This document shows positions 1-8,733 of a stretch of 64,000 nt of DNA, piece by piece. Under the pieces are notes generated by a model. That model saw only the letters and a list, made by a program, of their open reading frames with translations, did no database searches and had not been told where the DNA came from. The translations under genes were made by a program, and so were the position numbers. The DNA lies in NCBI RefSeq assembly GCF_010092425.1, contig NZ_CP048030.1, positions 2,057,501-2,121,500 of the forward strand, in the 5' to 3' direction. Numbering within the stretch: position 1 is the first letter of the stretch; every line of letters starts with the position of its first letter. This DNA is from Sinimarinibacterium sp. NLF-5-8. GTDB lineage: Bacteria; Pseudomonadota; Gammaproteobacteria; Nevskiales; Nevskiaceae.

Positions 1-8
1 GCTTGCAT
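1..8 (-). CDS. Start of a gene cut by the left edge, probably antitoxin BrnA
   Basis: Only the first codons are present (ATG CAA GC, read on the minus strand). The ATG follows the brnT stop codon by five bases, and the Shine-Dalgarno-like AAGGTGA overlaps that stop, a tight translational coupling. Known brnTA operons have the BrnA antitoxin directly after BrnT, so BrnA is the expected product. The sequence itself cannot confirm this. Confidence 0.35.
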
Positions 9-13
9 AAAAA

Positions 14-293
14 TCACCTTGGATAATGTTGACTTTCGGTCTTTGTCGCTTTGCGCGCAGAGATTATGCGAATAACGTTCCCGTCATCACGTTCGCAGTG
101 ACACACCAAGAGCCGCTGCGCACGATCGATCATACCGAGCATCAAAAAGCGATCTTCTTCGGCAGAATGGTTTTCGTCATAAAACTGCACTGCCAGTTCG
201 TCGTAAAAAAACCGTCTGTGCATCGTCAAACGAAACACCGTGCTTTTTTAGATTAAGCGCCGCTTTTACGGGATCCCATTCAAACGTAATCAT
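14..293 (-). pseudogene. brnT: BrnT-family ribonuclease toxin, frameshifted
   Basis: BrnT toxins are small RelE-fold ribonucleases that inhibit translation. From the ATG at 293 the reading frame gives a typical BrnT start (MITFEWDPVKAALNLKKHG, then VSFDDAQTVF). A run of seven A on the plus strand (205-211) then breaks the frame. One frame over, the reading continues YDELAVQFYDENHSAEEDR through ISARKATKTESQHY, the characteristic BrnT C-terminus, to TGA at 14. With six bases in the run the protein would be about 92 residues, the usual family length. The gene is therefore complete except for one extra base in a homopolymer. That could be a real inactivating mutation, a phase-variable tract, slippage or a sequencing error. 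The family call is firm; the functional state is not. Confidence 0.75.
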
Positions 294-299
294 ACGTAC

Positions 300-329
300 A
301 TTGTATTGACAATTTTCTTAATGAAACAA
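300..329 (-). promoter_or_regulatory. Possible promoter of brnT
   Basis: On the minus strand TTGTTT (324-329) and TACAAT (300-305) are separated by 18 bases. This places transcription start almost at the brnT ATG (293), so the mRNA would be leaderless or nearly so. The element overlaps the first codons of the divergent peptidase gene. Prediction from sequence only. Confidence 0.35.
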
Positions 330-842
330 CTCAACACAATTTTGCATGAACTGGGCATTGACCCCAACCTGCCCGCCGCGCGCGGGTTGCCGCTGTGCGA
401 GTCGGCGCAAACGCTGGTGTTTTGTGGTTTGGGCAGTGATGGCCGCGACAAGTTTTTAATCCCGGAGGCGGCGCGCGCGTGGCGGGCGATGTGCGCGGCG
501 GCGGCAACCGAAGGCGTGGCGCTGCGGCTGATTTCGGCCTTTCGCAGCATCGAGTTTCAAGCGGCCTTGATTCGCGCGCGCGTGAATCAAGGCATGTCGC
601 TGATCGATGCGCTGAAAATCAACGCGCCACCCGGTTACAGCGAGCATCACACCGGGCGCGCGGTGGACATCGGCACGCCCGGCTGTGCGGCGCTGGATGA
701 GGCGTTTGAGCACACCCCCGCATTTGCCTGGCTCAGCGCGCGCGCCGCAGCGTTTGGCTTTGCACTGAGTTACCCACGCAACAACCCGCAAGGGTTTTTA
801 TACGAGCCGTGGCATTGGTGTTTTGCGCGCGCGAGTCAGTGA
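321..842 (+). CDS. M15-family D-alanyl-D-alanine carboxypeptidase-like protein
   Basis: A protein of 173 residues of the VanY/M15B zinc peptidase family, which trims D-Ala from peptidoglycan stem peptides. Family signatures are the SAFRS motif, SEHHTGRAVDIG carrying the zinc-binding His and Asp, and EPWHW near the C-terminus carrying the last zinc His. I chose ATG at 321; a TTG at 306 in the same frame would add five residues, and neither has a good ribosome binding site. No signal peptide or lipobox is visible, unusual for an enzyme acting in the periplasm, so it may be cytoplasmic (recycling) or the start may be misjudged. It stands alone, convergent with mtnC. Confidence 0.8.
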   Translation: MKQLNTILHELGIDPNLPAARGLPLCESAQTLVFCGLGSDGRDKFLIPEAARAWRAMCAAAATEGVALRLISAFRSIEFQAALIRARVNQGMSLIDALKINAPPGYSEHHTGRAVDIGTPGCAALDEAFEHTPAFAWLSARAAAFGFALSYPRNNPQGFLYEPWHWCFARASQ

Positions 843-848
843 AAGGGC

Positions 849-1529
849 TTAAACCTTGACCCCGGCAAAGTCATGGGCGCTGGGATGGTGGGCAAAGGCG
901 ATGGCGCGGTCGTCACGCAGCAGTTGGCAGGTTTTAAGCCCCGCCTCGCGCGCGGCGTCGAGTTCTTCGCCGATGTCGGACAAAAACAGCACTTCTTCAC
1001 CGAGCAGCGCAAGGGACTCCAAAATCCGCTGATAAGACGCCACTTCGCGCTTGGCGCCGACGCGGGTATCAAAGTAGCCGCTGAACAGCGGGGTTAAATC
1101 GCCGTGTTCGGTATGCCCAAAGATGAGCTTTTGCGCGGCAACGGAGCCAGAGGAGTAGACGTAGAGCTTGAGCCCTTGCGCGTGCCATTGGCGCAGGTAT
1201 TTGGGCGTGTCGGGGTAGACGTGGCCTTTGAGTTCGCCGCTGGCATAGCCTTGCGCCCAGATCAGCCCTTGCAGGGATTTGAGCGGGGTGAGTTTGCGAT
1301 CTTCGCCAATCCACTGCTCCAGCACGGTGGCGGCTTGATCCGGAGTGAGTTCGCGCGCTTCGATTTGGGCAACGTCATGCAGGATTTGCTGCACCGCTTC
1401 GTCTTGTGCATGGGCGCTCAAAAACGCGCGCAAATGGGCTTTGGCGTAGGGGAACAGGGTTTGGTGAACAAAGTCGATCGACGAGGTGGTGCCTTCAATG
1501 TCGGTGACAATGGCCTTGATCGCGCTCAT
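849..1529 (-). CDS. mtnC: Enolase-phosphatase E1 (acireductone synthase)
   Basis: A bifunctional HAD-superfamily enzyme of methionine salvage. It enolises 2,3-diketo-5-methylthiopentyl-1-phosphate and then removes the phosphate to give acireductone, using Mg2+. The N-terminus reads IVTDIEGTTSSIDFV, holding the HAD motif I aspartate in the DIEGTT form diagnostic of MtnC. LYVYSSGSVAAQKL is motif II and FLSDIGEELDAAREAG is the acidic motif IV. At 226 residues it has normal length. Its ATG overlaps the mtnD stop by four bases, so it is translationally coupled as the last gene of mgtE-mtnB-mtnD-mtnC. Confidence 0.95.
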   Translation of the reverse strand: MSAIKAIVTDIEGTTSSIDFVHQTLFPYAKAHLRAFLSAHAQDEAVQQILHDVAQIEARELTPDQAATVLEQWIGEDRKLTPLKSLQGLIWAQGYASGELKGHVYPDTPKYLRQWHAQGLKLYVYSSGSVAAQKLIFGHTEHGDLTPLFSGYFDTRVGAKREVASYQRILESLALLGEEVLFLSDIGEELDAAREAGLKTCQLLRDDRAIAFAHHPSAHDFAGVKV

Positions 1530-2077
1530 GCCGCGGCCTCGTACAGCGGAAAGCGCTCGGCAATGGTATCGCCGGTAAAGTTACCCACCCAGCCGTCAGC
1601 AATGCGGAAAAAGCGAATGGCTTTGAAGGTGGGCTTGGGCCCCATGTCAAACCAATGCGTGGTGTTGGCGGGCAGGTTGATGAGATCCCCGCGCGTGCAA
1701 ACGGTCATGTAAACCTTGCCGCCGCTGCGGATGTAAAACGCGCCGGAGCCGTCCACAAAAAAGCGGGTTTCAAAGTCGCTGTGCGTGTGTTCGGCCAAAA
1801 ACTTGCCGCGCGCGACCTCGGCTTGTGGGTGATCGGGGTGCATTGACACCACGTCCACGGTGACAAAGCCGTATTTTTGCTTGAGCGCGTCAATCGCCTC
1901 TTGGTACGCGGCCATGACTTCTTCGGGCGTGGCGGTGGGCGATAGCGGCTGGTTGGCCTGCCAGCGTTCAAACTCAACGCCAATGCTGGCCAAAGCGTCG
2001 CGGATCGGCTCAAAGGTGTCGTGGTGCGCCAGCACGGTGTGGGGATCGTTGTCGGCGTAAATGGTGAGGGTGGTCAT
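1526..2077 (-). CDS. mtnD: Acireductone dioxygenase
   Basis: A cupin metalloenzyme (about 183 residues) that cleaves acireductone with O2. The Fe form yields formate and the methionine precursor 4-methylthio-2-oxobutanoate; the Ni form yields CO and methylthiopropionate. Metal ligands lie in the family motif HTHSDFETRFFVDGSG (two His and a Glu) and in PANTTHWFDMG (the later His). The ATG at 2077 is preceded by AAGGAG at good distance; the frame stays open upstream but that part overlaps mtnB and is not family-like. It lies five bases after mtnB and overlaps mtnC. Confidence 0.95.
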   Translation of the reverse strand: MTTLTIYADNDPHTVLAHHDTFEPIRDALASIGVEFERWQANQPLSPTATPEEVMAAYQEAIDALKQKYGFVTVDVVSMHPDHPQAEVARGKFLAEHTHSDFETRFFVDGSGAFYIRSGGKVYMTVCTRGDLINLPANTTHWFDMGPKPTFKAIRFFRIADGWVGNFTGDTIAERFPLYEAAA

Positions 2078-2081
2078 GGCA

Positions 2082-2693
2082 TTACTCCTTGAGCATCCGC
2101 GCGGATAGCTCGCATTCAAACATGAACTCCAGCGCTTCAACGCGCCAGCGCGCCTGGGCAACGGTTTGTCCCCAGGCATAAAGACCGTGGCCGGCAATCA
2201 GGTAGGCCGGGGTTTCGGGAAACGCGCGCAGGTGCTCATCCACCGTTTGCGCCAGTCGCGCGATGTTTTGATCGTTTTCAAACACCGGAATGCTGACGGC
2301 AGTGTCGTGGGTGTTGATCCCCGGCAGCAGCTTGAGCAACTCGTATCCGGCCAGACGAATCCCTTCATAGCGGCGCGACAGTACGGTGTTGGCAATCGAG
2401 TGCGTGTGCAACACCGCGCCAACCTCATCGCTCCAGCGGTAAAGCTGACAGTGCAGCAAGGTTTCGTAGCTGGCCTTGCGCGCGCCATTGAGCGGCTGGC
2501 CGTTGAAGTCAGCGATTAAAAAATCGTCCGCCGTCAGCTCGCCCTTGTGGCAGCCGGAAGCGGTGATCAACTGGGTCTGGGCATCGCGGCGCGCCGAAAA
2601 ATTGCCGCCGGTGGCCGGCACCCAGCCGCGCTGATGGAACAATTGCCCGGCCTGGATCAACTGCTGCGCGCGCTGCACGTCATCGTCATTCAT
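2082..2693 (-). CDS. mtnB: Methylthioribulose-1-phosphate dehydratase
   Basis: A class II aldolase/adducin-fold enzyme of 203 residues that dehydrates 5-methylthioribulose-1-phosphate, the step before MtnC. Signatures are PATGGNFSARRD near residue 27, the zinc-binding VLHTHSIANTVLS and the later AGHGLYAWG with the third zinc His. The upstream enzymes MtnA and MtnK or MtnP are not in the window. The start is three bases after the mgtE stop, so the gene belongs to the same operon. Confidence 0.94.
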   Translation of the reverse strand: MNDDDVQRAQQLIQAGQLFHQRGWVPATGGNFSARRDAQTQLITASGCHKGELTADDFLIADFNGQPLNGARKASYETLLHCQLYRWSDEVGAVLHTHSIANTVLSRRYEGIRLAGYELLKLLPGINTHDTAVSIPVFENDQNIARLAQTVDEHLRAFPETPAYLIAGHGLYAWGQTVAQARWRVEALEFMFECELSARMLKE

Positions 2694-2696
2694 GGA

Positions 2697-4151
2697 TCAC
2701 ACCAAAAACATCGCGGCCAGGCCGAGGAAGATGAAAAAACCCATGCTGTCGGTAGTGGCGGTCAGAATGATGCTGGCACCACGCGTCGGGTCTGAGCCGA
2801 GCCGCTGCAACACAAATGGCGCGAGTACGCCCACCGCAGCGGCCAGCGTCATGTTCAGCGCCAATGCGGCGGCGATCACCATCGCCAGCTTGACATCCAT
2901 ATAAAACAGCCACGTCACCACGCCCAGTGCCATGCCCCAGCCGAGGCCATTAAAAGCGTTGATGGCAACTTCACGAAACAGGATATGCCGAATCTGCGCA
3001 CCGCCCAAAGGGTTCAACGCCAACCCGCGAATCACCAGCGCAATGGCCTGATTGCCGATGTTGCCGCCGATACTGGCGACGATCGGCATCAGCGTTGCCA
3101 GCGCAACCAGGGTGGCGATTTCATCTTCAAACACGCTGATCACGCGCGTGGCCAAAAACGCGGTAAACAGGTTGAGCATCAGCCACGGCCAGCGCCGGCG
3201 CGCGCTGGGCAGCACGGGCGAGTACAGGTCTTCGTCGGCTTCGGACAACCCCACCTGATTAAAAGAATCGGCCTGCGCGCGCGCCTGGATTTCGTCCACC
3301 ACCGCATCCACCGTGAGCCGTCCGACCACTTGCCCATGCAGATTGACCACCGGCGAGGAGATCAGGTCGTACTTTTCAAAGGCATCGATCGCATCGCGGG
3401 TGCTGTCGCCGGTGTGAAAGAAGGTCGGCTGCGCATCCATGATCTCGCCCACCAGACTTTCGGGCTCGTTGACCAGCAGATCCGACAGCGACAGCACGCC
3501 GCGCAAAATATTGCGCCGATCGACGACGACGAGTTGTTGCGTGTGCTCCGGCAATGCCTTTTTGCGTCGCAGTAGACGCAGCACCGCTTCGAGCGTGGCC
3601 TCCTCGCGCACGGTGATGACATCCAGATCCATCATCGCGCCAACGCTGTCCTCGGGGAATGACAGCACCGAACGCACTTCGTCGCGCTCGACCTGATCCA
3701 GGCTGGCCAGCACGGCATTGCCGACGCTTTCCGGCAAGCTGCTGAGCAAATCCGCAATATCGTCCGCGTCCAGCGCGCGAATGACGCTGGAGATTTCCAG
3801 CGGCGCCATCGCCAGCACCAGTGACCGCCGCACCGTATCGGACGCCTCCAGCAGCACCGCGCCACGCCGGTCTTCCTGCACCAGCGTCCATGCATTGATG
3901 CGCGCCTCGGGCGCCAGGCTCTCCATGACAAACGCAATGTCGGCCGGATGCAGTGCCGCCAATCGCTGCGCCAGCACGGTCTGGTGCTGCTGCTCGATCT
4001 GCGCAACCACTTCATCCTGCTCCGGCGCATCGCCACGCCGGGCTTCTTCTTTTTCCTGCGCCTGCCGTGACAGCAGGCCAACGATTTCGGCCAGCACCTG
4101 CTCCAGATGCCGATGATAGGGCCGGTTGGGGTCCAGTTCCGTTTGGTTCAT
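2697..4151 (-). CDS. mgtE: Magnesium transporter MgtE
   Basis: An inner-membrane Mg2+ channel of 484 residues. Order of parts: an N-terminal superhelical MgtE_N domain (to about residue 140), two CBS domains (about 140-270; VGAMMDLDVITVREE and SSPVVNLHGQVVGRL), a connecting helix, and a C-terminal five-helix pore (about 300-484) with VASIGGNIGNQAIAL. The ATG at 4151 has GGAG eight bases upstream; the longer frame to 4253 would run into the rpmG terminator. It is the first gene of the mtnBDC operon. MtnC needs Mg2+, which may explain the link, but this is inference. CBS domains normally close the pore when cytoplasmic Mg2+ is high. Confidence 0.93.
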   Translation of the reverse strand: MNQTELDPNRPYHRHLEQVLAEIVGLLSRQAQEKEEARRGDAPEQDEVVAQIEQQHQTVLAQRLAALHPADIAFVMESLAPEARINAWTLVQEDRRGAVLLEASDTVRRSLVLAMAPLEISSVIRALDADDIADLLSSLPESVGNAVLASLDQVERDEVRSVLSFPEDSVGAMMDLDVITVREEATLEAVLRLLRRKKALPEHTQQLVVVDRRNILRGVLSLSDLLVNEPESLVGEIMDAQPTFFHTGDSTRDAIDAFEKYDLISSPVVNLHGQVVGRLTVDAVVDEIQARAQADSFNQVGLSEADEDLYSPVLPSARRRWPWLMLNLFTAFLATRVISVFEDEIATLVALATLMPIVASIGGNIGNQAIALVIRGLALNPLGGAQIRHILFREVAINAFNGLGWGMALGVVTWLFYMDVKLAMVIAAALALNMTLAAAVGVLAPFVLQRLGSDPTRGASIILTATTDSMGFFIFLGLAAMFLV

Positions 4152-4216
4152 CAGCGGCTCCAGCTCCTCAGCGTGGGGACACGCCCCGGATAGCGATGAT
4201 TGGCTCAATCCCAAAA

Positions 4217-4243
4217 ACAAAAAGGACCGCGGTCGCGGTCCTT
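4217..4243 (-). terminator. Rho-independent terminator of rpmB-rpmG
   Basis: AAGGACCGC and GCGGTCCTT (4222-4243) form a nine-base-pair stem with loop GGTC. On the minus strand it is followed by TTTTTGTTTTT. It lies about 50 bases after the rpmG stop and ahead of mgtE, separating the ribosomal protein genes from the mgtE-mtn operon. Confidence 0.88.
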
Positions 4244-4296
4244 CGGATGCCATCGTTGATCATGCAGCGCGCGCTGCACAACTTCACATCAAGCGT

Positions 4297-4470
4297 TCAC
4301 TTGATTTTGGCTTCCTTGAAGGCGACGTGCTTGCGTACCTTGGGATCGTACTTGTTCACTTCGAATTTATCGGGGGTGTTCTTACGATTTTTGGTCGTGG
4401 TGTAGAAATAACCCGTTCCTGCGGTCGAAACCAGGCGGATTTTTTCAACGTCTTTTTTCTTGCCAGCCAT
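4297..4470 (-). CDS. rpmG: 50S ribosomal protein L33
   Basis: Reads [20 protein letters not shown], then [20 protein letters not shown] and on to [11 protein letters not shown], 57 residues, typical for L33 of the large ribosomal subunit. The form lacks the CxxC pairs of zinc-type L33, i.e. it is the zinc-independent version. It lies 18 bases downstream of rpmB in the conserved rpmB-rpmG pair and is followed by a strong terminator. Confidence 0.97.
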   Translation of the reverse strand: MAGKKKDVEKIRLVSTAGTGYFYTTTKNRKNTPDKFEVNKYDPKVRKHVAFKEAKIK

Positions 4471-4488
4471 GCTTATCTCTCCGCAGTC

Positions 4489-4725
4489 TTAGACTTTTTC
4501 GCCACGCTTGCGCAGCTCGGCAATCACGGCTTCCACGCCTTTCTTGTCGATGATGCGCATGCCGTTGGCCGAAACCCGCAATGAAACGAAACGCTTTTCC
4601 GACTCCAGCCAGAAGCGATGTTGATGCAGGTTCGGTTCGAACCGGCGGCGGCGTTTGTTATTGGCGTGCGAAACGGTGTTACCCGTGATCGGACGCTTGC
4701 CGGTGACCTGACAGACTTTGGACAT
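4489..4725 (-). CDS. rpmB: 50S ribosomal protein L28
   Basis: The product is 78 residues, starting [20 protein letters not shown] and followed by [19 protein letters not shown], the strongly conserved L28 N-terminal half. It binds 23S rRNA in the large subunit. The start at 4725 matches the family exactly; an in-frame extension upstream is not conserved. It is the first gene of rpmB-rpmG. CxxC zinc ligands are absent. Confidence 0.97.
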   Translation of the reverse strand: MSKVCQVTGKRPITGNTVSHANNKRRRRFEPNLHQHRFWLESEKRFVSLRVSANGMRIIDKKGVEAVIAELRKRGEKV

Positions 4726-5078
4726 GACAACGAATCCCAAAAATGCCCGATTGGGCTTGTTATGGTCAGCCGCCAACAACTGTGGCGCACCGACCTACTG
4801 AAAAAAGGGGCGCAATTGTGCCAGTGCCGGGCCCGATGAGCAAGTACGGATTGCACTTTTTGCGCAAATGGCATCTGTTTGCTCTTTGCTCCGGCTCAAA
4901 TCCGCAGCCGATGACTGCCGCACAACGTCAAAAAATACAGATCAACAGTGGAGCTTGCGCGAACATGGCGCTACGCTGCGCCGCAATTGGCTCCCGATGT
5001 CTGCGCTGATCCTATGAATGACTGCCTGCCCGCTTCAACCCACACCCTCCGCTGCGATGCCGCTGGCAACGGACCGCT
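4726..5078. other. Non-coding stretch between rpmB and ppx
   Basis: These 353 bases separate divergent rpmB and ppx. They contain a probable rpmB promoter (4815-4843) and lower-GC patches around 4840-4950. I find no convincing gene, RNA or repeat in the rest. Confidence 0.6.
4815..4843 (-). promoter_or_regulatory. Possible sigma-70 promoter of rpmB-rpmG
   Basis: On the minus strand TTGCTC (4838-4843) is followed after 17 bases by CACAAT (4815-4820), giving a leader of about 80 bases before the rpmB start. This is the best minus-strand match I see in the gap and fits a ribosomal protein operon, but it is a pattern match only. Confidence 0.4.
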
Positions 5079-6599
5079 GTGACGGCCGCGCCCACCCGCG
5101 AAACCGCAGGCCATGGCGACACCATTGCCGTGGCCGACCTCGGCTCCAACAGCTTTCACCTGATGGTTGCCCGCGTCAGCGGTGACGATATCCAGGTGAT
5201 CGACCGCCTGCGCGAACCGATCCGCCTGGCCGCCGGACTCGACAGCGAGCGCCACCTGCAGCCTGCGGTTGCCGAGCGCGCGCTGCAATGCCTGCAACGG
5301 TTTGGACAGCGCATTCAGGAGATTCCTGCCCAGCATGTGCGCGCGGTGGGCACCAACACCCTGCGCAAACTGCGCAACGGCCAGGATTTTATGAGCCAGG
5401 CCGAGGCCGCGCTGGGACACCCGATTGAAATCATTTCCGGCATCGAAGAAGCGCGCCTGGTCTACGGCGGCATCACCCACGGCATGTCGACCGAACCGCG
5501 CCGGCTGGTGGTGGACATTGGCGGCGGCAGCACCGAGCTGATCATTGGCCGGGGCGCTGAGCCGCGCCTGATGGAATCGGTTTCGCTGGGCTGCGTCACC
5601 CACACCCAGCGTTTTTTTGCCGATGGCATCATCAATGCCAACCGTTTTTACCGCGCGCGCACCGCCGCCGGCGTAGAGCTGGAGTTTTTGCAGCGCCAGT
5701 ACCGCAAGGCCGGATGGGATCTAGCCGTGGGCAGCAGCGGCAGCATTCGCGGCGTGTGGCGGGTCATCGTGGCCCAGGGCTGGAGCAAGCAGTTGATCAC
5801 CCGCGAGGCACTGGATCAAACCATCGAACTGCTGCTGAGCCGCCGCCATATCAGCGAAATCGACTTTGAAGACCTGCGCGAAGACCGCCGCCCGATTTTT
5901 GCCGGCGGACTGGCGGTTCTCGCCGGCATTTTCGACACGCTGCACATCGAGTCGATGGAAGCTTCCGAGCGCAATCTGCGCGAAGGGCTGATCTACGACT
6001 TGCTGGGACGGCTCCAGCTCGGCGGCGGCGATGTGCGCAGCCAATCGGTGCGGGCAATGGCGCGCCGCTATGGAGTTGATCCACGCCACGCCGAAGACAT
6101 GGCGCGCACGGCGCTGGCGATCTTTGATCAGGTGGCTGATCCGTGGTCACTGGTGCCGCTGTGGCGACAACTGCTGTATTGGGCGGTTCAGCTGCATGAG
6201 GTGGGGCTGACCATCACCCACAACGGCTACCACAAACATGGCGACTACATCTTGCGCCACAGTGACTTGCAGGGCTTTTCGCAAACCGAGCAAAAACTTC
6301 TGGCAACCCTGGTGCGCCTGCATCGCGGACGTTTTGCGCTGGATGTGCTCAACGAGCTGCCGGTGGCCTGGGTCGAACCGATCAAACGCATGGCAATGAT
6401 CCTGCGCCTGAGCTACCTGCTCCATCGCTCGCGCGCGCCGGACACCCATCCGCCGATCCGCGTCAAAACCCTGCGGCGCGGCTATGAAGTCAGTTTTGAC
6501 AAGGCCAAGTGGCTGACCAAGCGCCCCCTGACCCGCGCCGACCTCGAATACGAGGCCGATTTACTCGATCGCGCACACTTGCAGCTCAAGATCAGCTGA
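5079..6599 (+). CDS. ppx: Exopolyphosphatase of the Ppx/GppA family
   Basis: Releases phosphate from the ends of inorganic polyphosphate; some family members also hydrolyse pppGpp. The ASKHA fold is shown by VADLGSNSFHLMVARV (about residues 18-33) and LVVDIGGGSTELIIG (the phosphate-binding loop). The C-terminal half has the HD-like helical domain with LHEVGLTITHNGYHKHGDY. At 506 residues it matches two-domain Ppx proteins. The start codon is GTG, placed just before the conserved region. It is convergent with ppk1, the opposing enzyme; only 13 bases separate the two stops and no terminator is visible between them. Confidence 0.92.
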   Translation: MTAAPTRETAGHGDTIAVADLGSNSFHLMVARVSGDDIQVIDRLREPIRLAAGLDSERHLQPAVAERALQCLQRFGQRIQEIPAQHVRAVGTNTLRKLRNGQDFMSQAEAALGHPIEIISGIEEARLVYGGITHGMSTEPRRLVVDIGGGSTELIIGRGAEPRLMESVSLGCVTHTQRFFADGIINANRFYRARTAAGVELEFLQRQYRKAGWDLAVGSSGSIRGVWRVIVAQGWSKQLITREALDQTIELLLSRRHISEIDFEDLREDRRPIFAGGLAVLAGIFDTLHIESMEASERNLREGLIYDLLGRLQLGGGDVRSQSVRAMARRYGVDPRHAEDMARTALAIFDQVADPWSLVPLWRQLLYWAVQLHEVGLTITHNGYHKHGDYILRHSDLQGFSQTEQKLLATLVRLHRGRFALDVLNELPVAWVEPIKRMAMILRLSYLLHRSRAPDTHPPIRVKTLRRGYEVSFDKAKWLTKRPLTRADLEYEADLLDRAHLQLKIS

Positions 6600-6612
6600 G
6601 CGCGCGCGTCAC

Positions 6613-8733
6613 TCAAACCGCCTCCATCAGTCGCAGCTGCACCGCGCGCTCACCATCGGCAGGCGGGCGCTGATAGCTGCCATCGGGCTGCAACACCCAG
6701 CTTTGCGCGGTATCACCCAGATAGGCCAGCAAATTGGCCTGCACGCGCGCGCGGATCGCATCATCCAGCAGCGGAAACGCCACTTCCACGCGCCGGTACA
6801 GGTTGCGCTCCATCCAATCGGCACTGGCCAGATACAGCTCCGGCGCGCCGCCGTTGGCAAAGCTGTAGCAGCGGTCGTGCTCCAAAAAGCGCCCCACAAT
6901 GGATCGCACCTGAATGTTTTCCGACAGTCCCGGTACGCCAGGGCGCAGCGAGCACATGCCGCGCACGATCAGATCCACCTGCACACCGGCCTGGGAAGCG
7001 CGATACAGCGCGGCAATCACCTTGGGATCGACCAGCGCATTCATCTTGGCAATGATCCGCGCCGGCTTGCCCGCCTGCGCATGCGCCATCTCGCGATCGA
7101 TCCGCGCCAGTAGCGCCTCGGCCAGCGTGAAAGGCGATTGCAGCAAATGCTGCAAGGGCGTCAGCCGCCCCAGACTGGTGAGCTGCAAAAACACCGCATG
7201 CACGTCCTGACACACCTGCGGATTGGCCGTGAACAAGCCGTAATCGGTATACAGCCGCGCAGTGCGCGGGTGGTAGTTGCCGGTGCCCAGATGTGCATAC
7301 GGATGCAGGCTGGCAACGTCGCCATCCCGTTTTTCCCGACGCACGACCAAGCACATCTTGGCGTGAGTCTTATAGCCAACCACGCCATAAACCACATGAG
7401 CACCGACGGCCTGCAGCTTTTCGGCCAGATCGATATTGGCCTCCTCATCAAAGCGCGCGCGCAGTTCCACCACCACGGTGACTTCCTTGCCGTTGCGCGC
7501 CGCCTCGATCAAAGCCTCCACCACCGCAGACTGGTCGCCCGTGCGGTACAGCGTTTGCTTGATCGCCAGCACCTTGGGGTCGCGCGCGGCGGCACGCAAA
7601 AAATCAACCACCGCCACAAACGATTCATACGGATGGTGCAACAGTTGGTCGCGCTCACGGATCGCCGCAAACATCTCCTTGGCAGAGCCGGAAAATGCCT
7701 TGGGAATCCGCGGCGTATGCGCCGGATATTTCAGATCAGGACGGTCAACCAGATCGGGGATCATCATCAGTCGATGCAGATTCACCGGCCCGGCCACGCG
7801 ATACACATCGTCGGGTGTCAGCTGCGCCACGCCCATCAAAAACTGCCACATCTCATCCGGACAGTTGTGCGCAACCTCCAGCCGTACGATATCGCCCCAT
7901 TGGCGCTGCGAAAGCTCCCCTTCGAGCGCCTCCAGCAGATCCTTGATTTCTTCAACATCCACCAGCAGATCAGAGTTGCGCGTCAGCCGGAACTGATAGC
8001 AGCCGGTGGCCTCCATGCCCGGAAACAGATCGTCGATATACGCGTGAATGACGCTGGACAAAAACACAAAATCATTCGGCCCGGCGCCACTGGCCTCCGG
8101 CGGCAGCTGAATCAGCCGCGGCAGCGCGCGCGGCGCCTGCACAATCGCAAAGCCGGTATTGCGACCAAACGCATCCTTGCCCGACAACGGAATAATGAAG
8201 TTCAGCGACTTGTTCAAAATCCGCGGAAACGGATGCGCCGGATCAAGCCCGATCGGCGACAACACCGGCGCCAGCTCATGCTGAAAATAGTTTTTCAGCC
8301 ACGCATTCATCTGCGGCGTCCACTCCGCGCGCCGCAAAAACCGCACCCGCTCCTGATCCAGCGCCGGTACGATCACATCATTGAACGCGCTGTATTGCGC
8401 ATCCACCAGCTCATGCGCGCGTCGGGAGATCAACGCCAGCGTCTCGGCCGGCGTCAAGCCGTCACTGCCGCGCTGTGTGGGCGACAGCTCCGCCATCTGC
8501 TGCAACCCAGCCACACGGATCTCAAAAAACTCATCCAGATTCGAGCTGGAAATGCACAAAAACTTGAGCCGCTCCAGCAGCGGCACCGACGCATCCAGCG
8601 CCTGTTCCAGCACCCGCTGATTGAACTCCAGCAGCGACAGCTCCCGATTCAGAAAAAGCTCGGTCGGCGCAAATTGCTGCGCCAGCTCGGAATCCCCTTC
8701 CAGAGTCGGCGCGTGCAACATCATTTCTGGCAT
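6613..8733 (-). CDS. ppk1: Polyphosphate kinase 1
   Basis: Makes polyphosphate from ATP reversibly through a phosphohistidine. The N-terminal domain begins FLNRELSLLEFNQRVLEQA (about residues 30-48), typical of PPK1. The catalytic phospholipase D-like half contains YAHLGTGNYHPRTARLYTDY, whose His is the autophosphorylated residue, and DRCYSFANGGAPELYLASAD near the end. About 706 residues, normal length. The ATG at 8733 is preceded by GAGGGGTGG; a GTG two codons upstream lies inside that ribosome binding site. It probably follows ndh on the same strand (gap about 90 bases). Confidence 0.95.
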   Translation of the reverse strand: MPEMMLHAPTLEGDSELAQQFAPTELFLNRELSLLEFNQRVLEQALDASVPLLERLKFLCISSSNLDEFFEIRVAGLQQMAELSPTQRGSDGLTPAETLALISRRAHELVDAQYSAFNDVIVPALDQERVRFLRRAEWTPQMNAWLKNYFQHELAPVLSPIGLDPAHPFPRILNKSLNFIIPLSGKDAFGRNTGFAIVQAPRALPRLIQLPPEASGAGPNDFVFLSSVIHAYIDDLFPGMEATGCYQFRLTRNSDLLVDVEEIKDLLEALEGELSQRQWGDIVRLEVAHNCPDEMWQFLMGVAQLTPDDVYRVAGPVNLHRLMMIPDLVDRPDLKYPAHTPRIPKAFSGSAKEMFAAIRERDQLLHHPYESFVAVVDFLRAAARDPKVLAIKQTLYRTGDQSAVVEALIEAARNGKEVTVVVELRARFDEEANIDLAEKLQAVGAHVVYGVVGYKTHAKMCLVVRREKRDGDVASLHPYAHLGTGNYHPRTARLYTDYGLFTANPQVCQDVHAVFLQLTSLGRLTPLQHLLQSPFTLAEALLARIDREMAHAQAGKPARIIAKMNALVDPKVIAALYRASQAGVQVDLIVRGMCSLRPGVPGLSENIQVRSIVGRFLEHDRCYSFANGGAPELYLASADWMERNLYRRVEVAFPLLDDAIRARVQANLLAYLGDTAQSWVLQPDGSYQRPPADGERAVQLRLMEAV

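Noticed and set aside
1526-2197. Longer mtnD with a 40-residue N-terminal extension
   Set aside because: The extra part overlaps mtnB coding sequence and is not in the family; the ATG at 2077 has its own AAGGAG.
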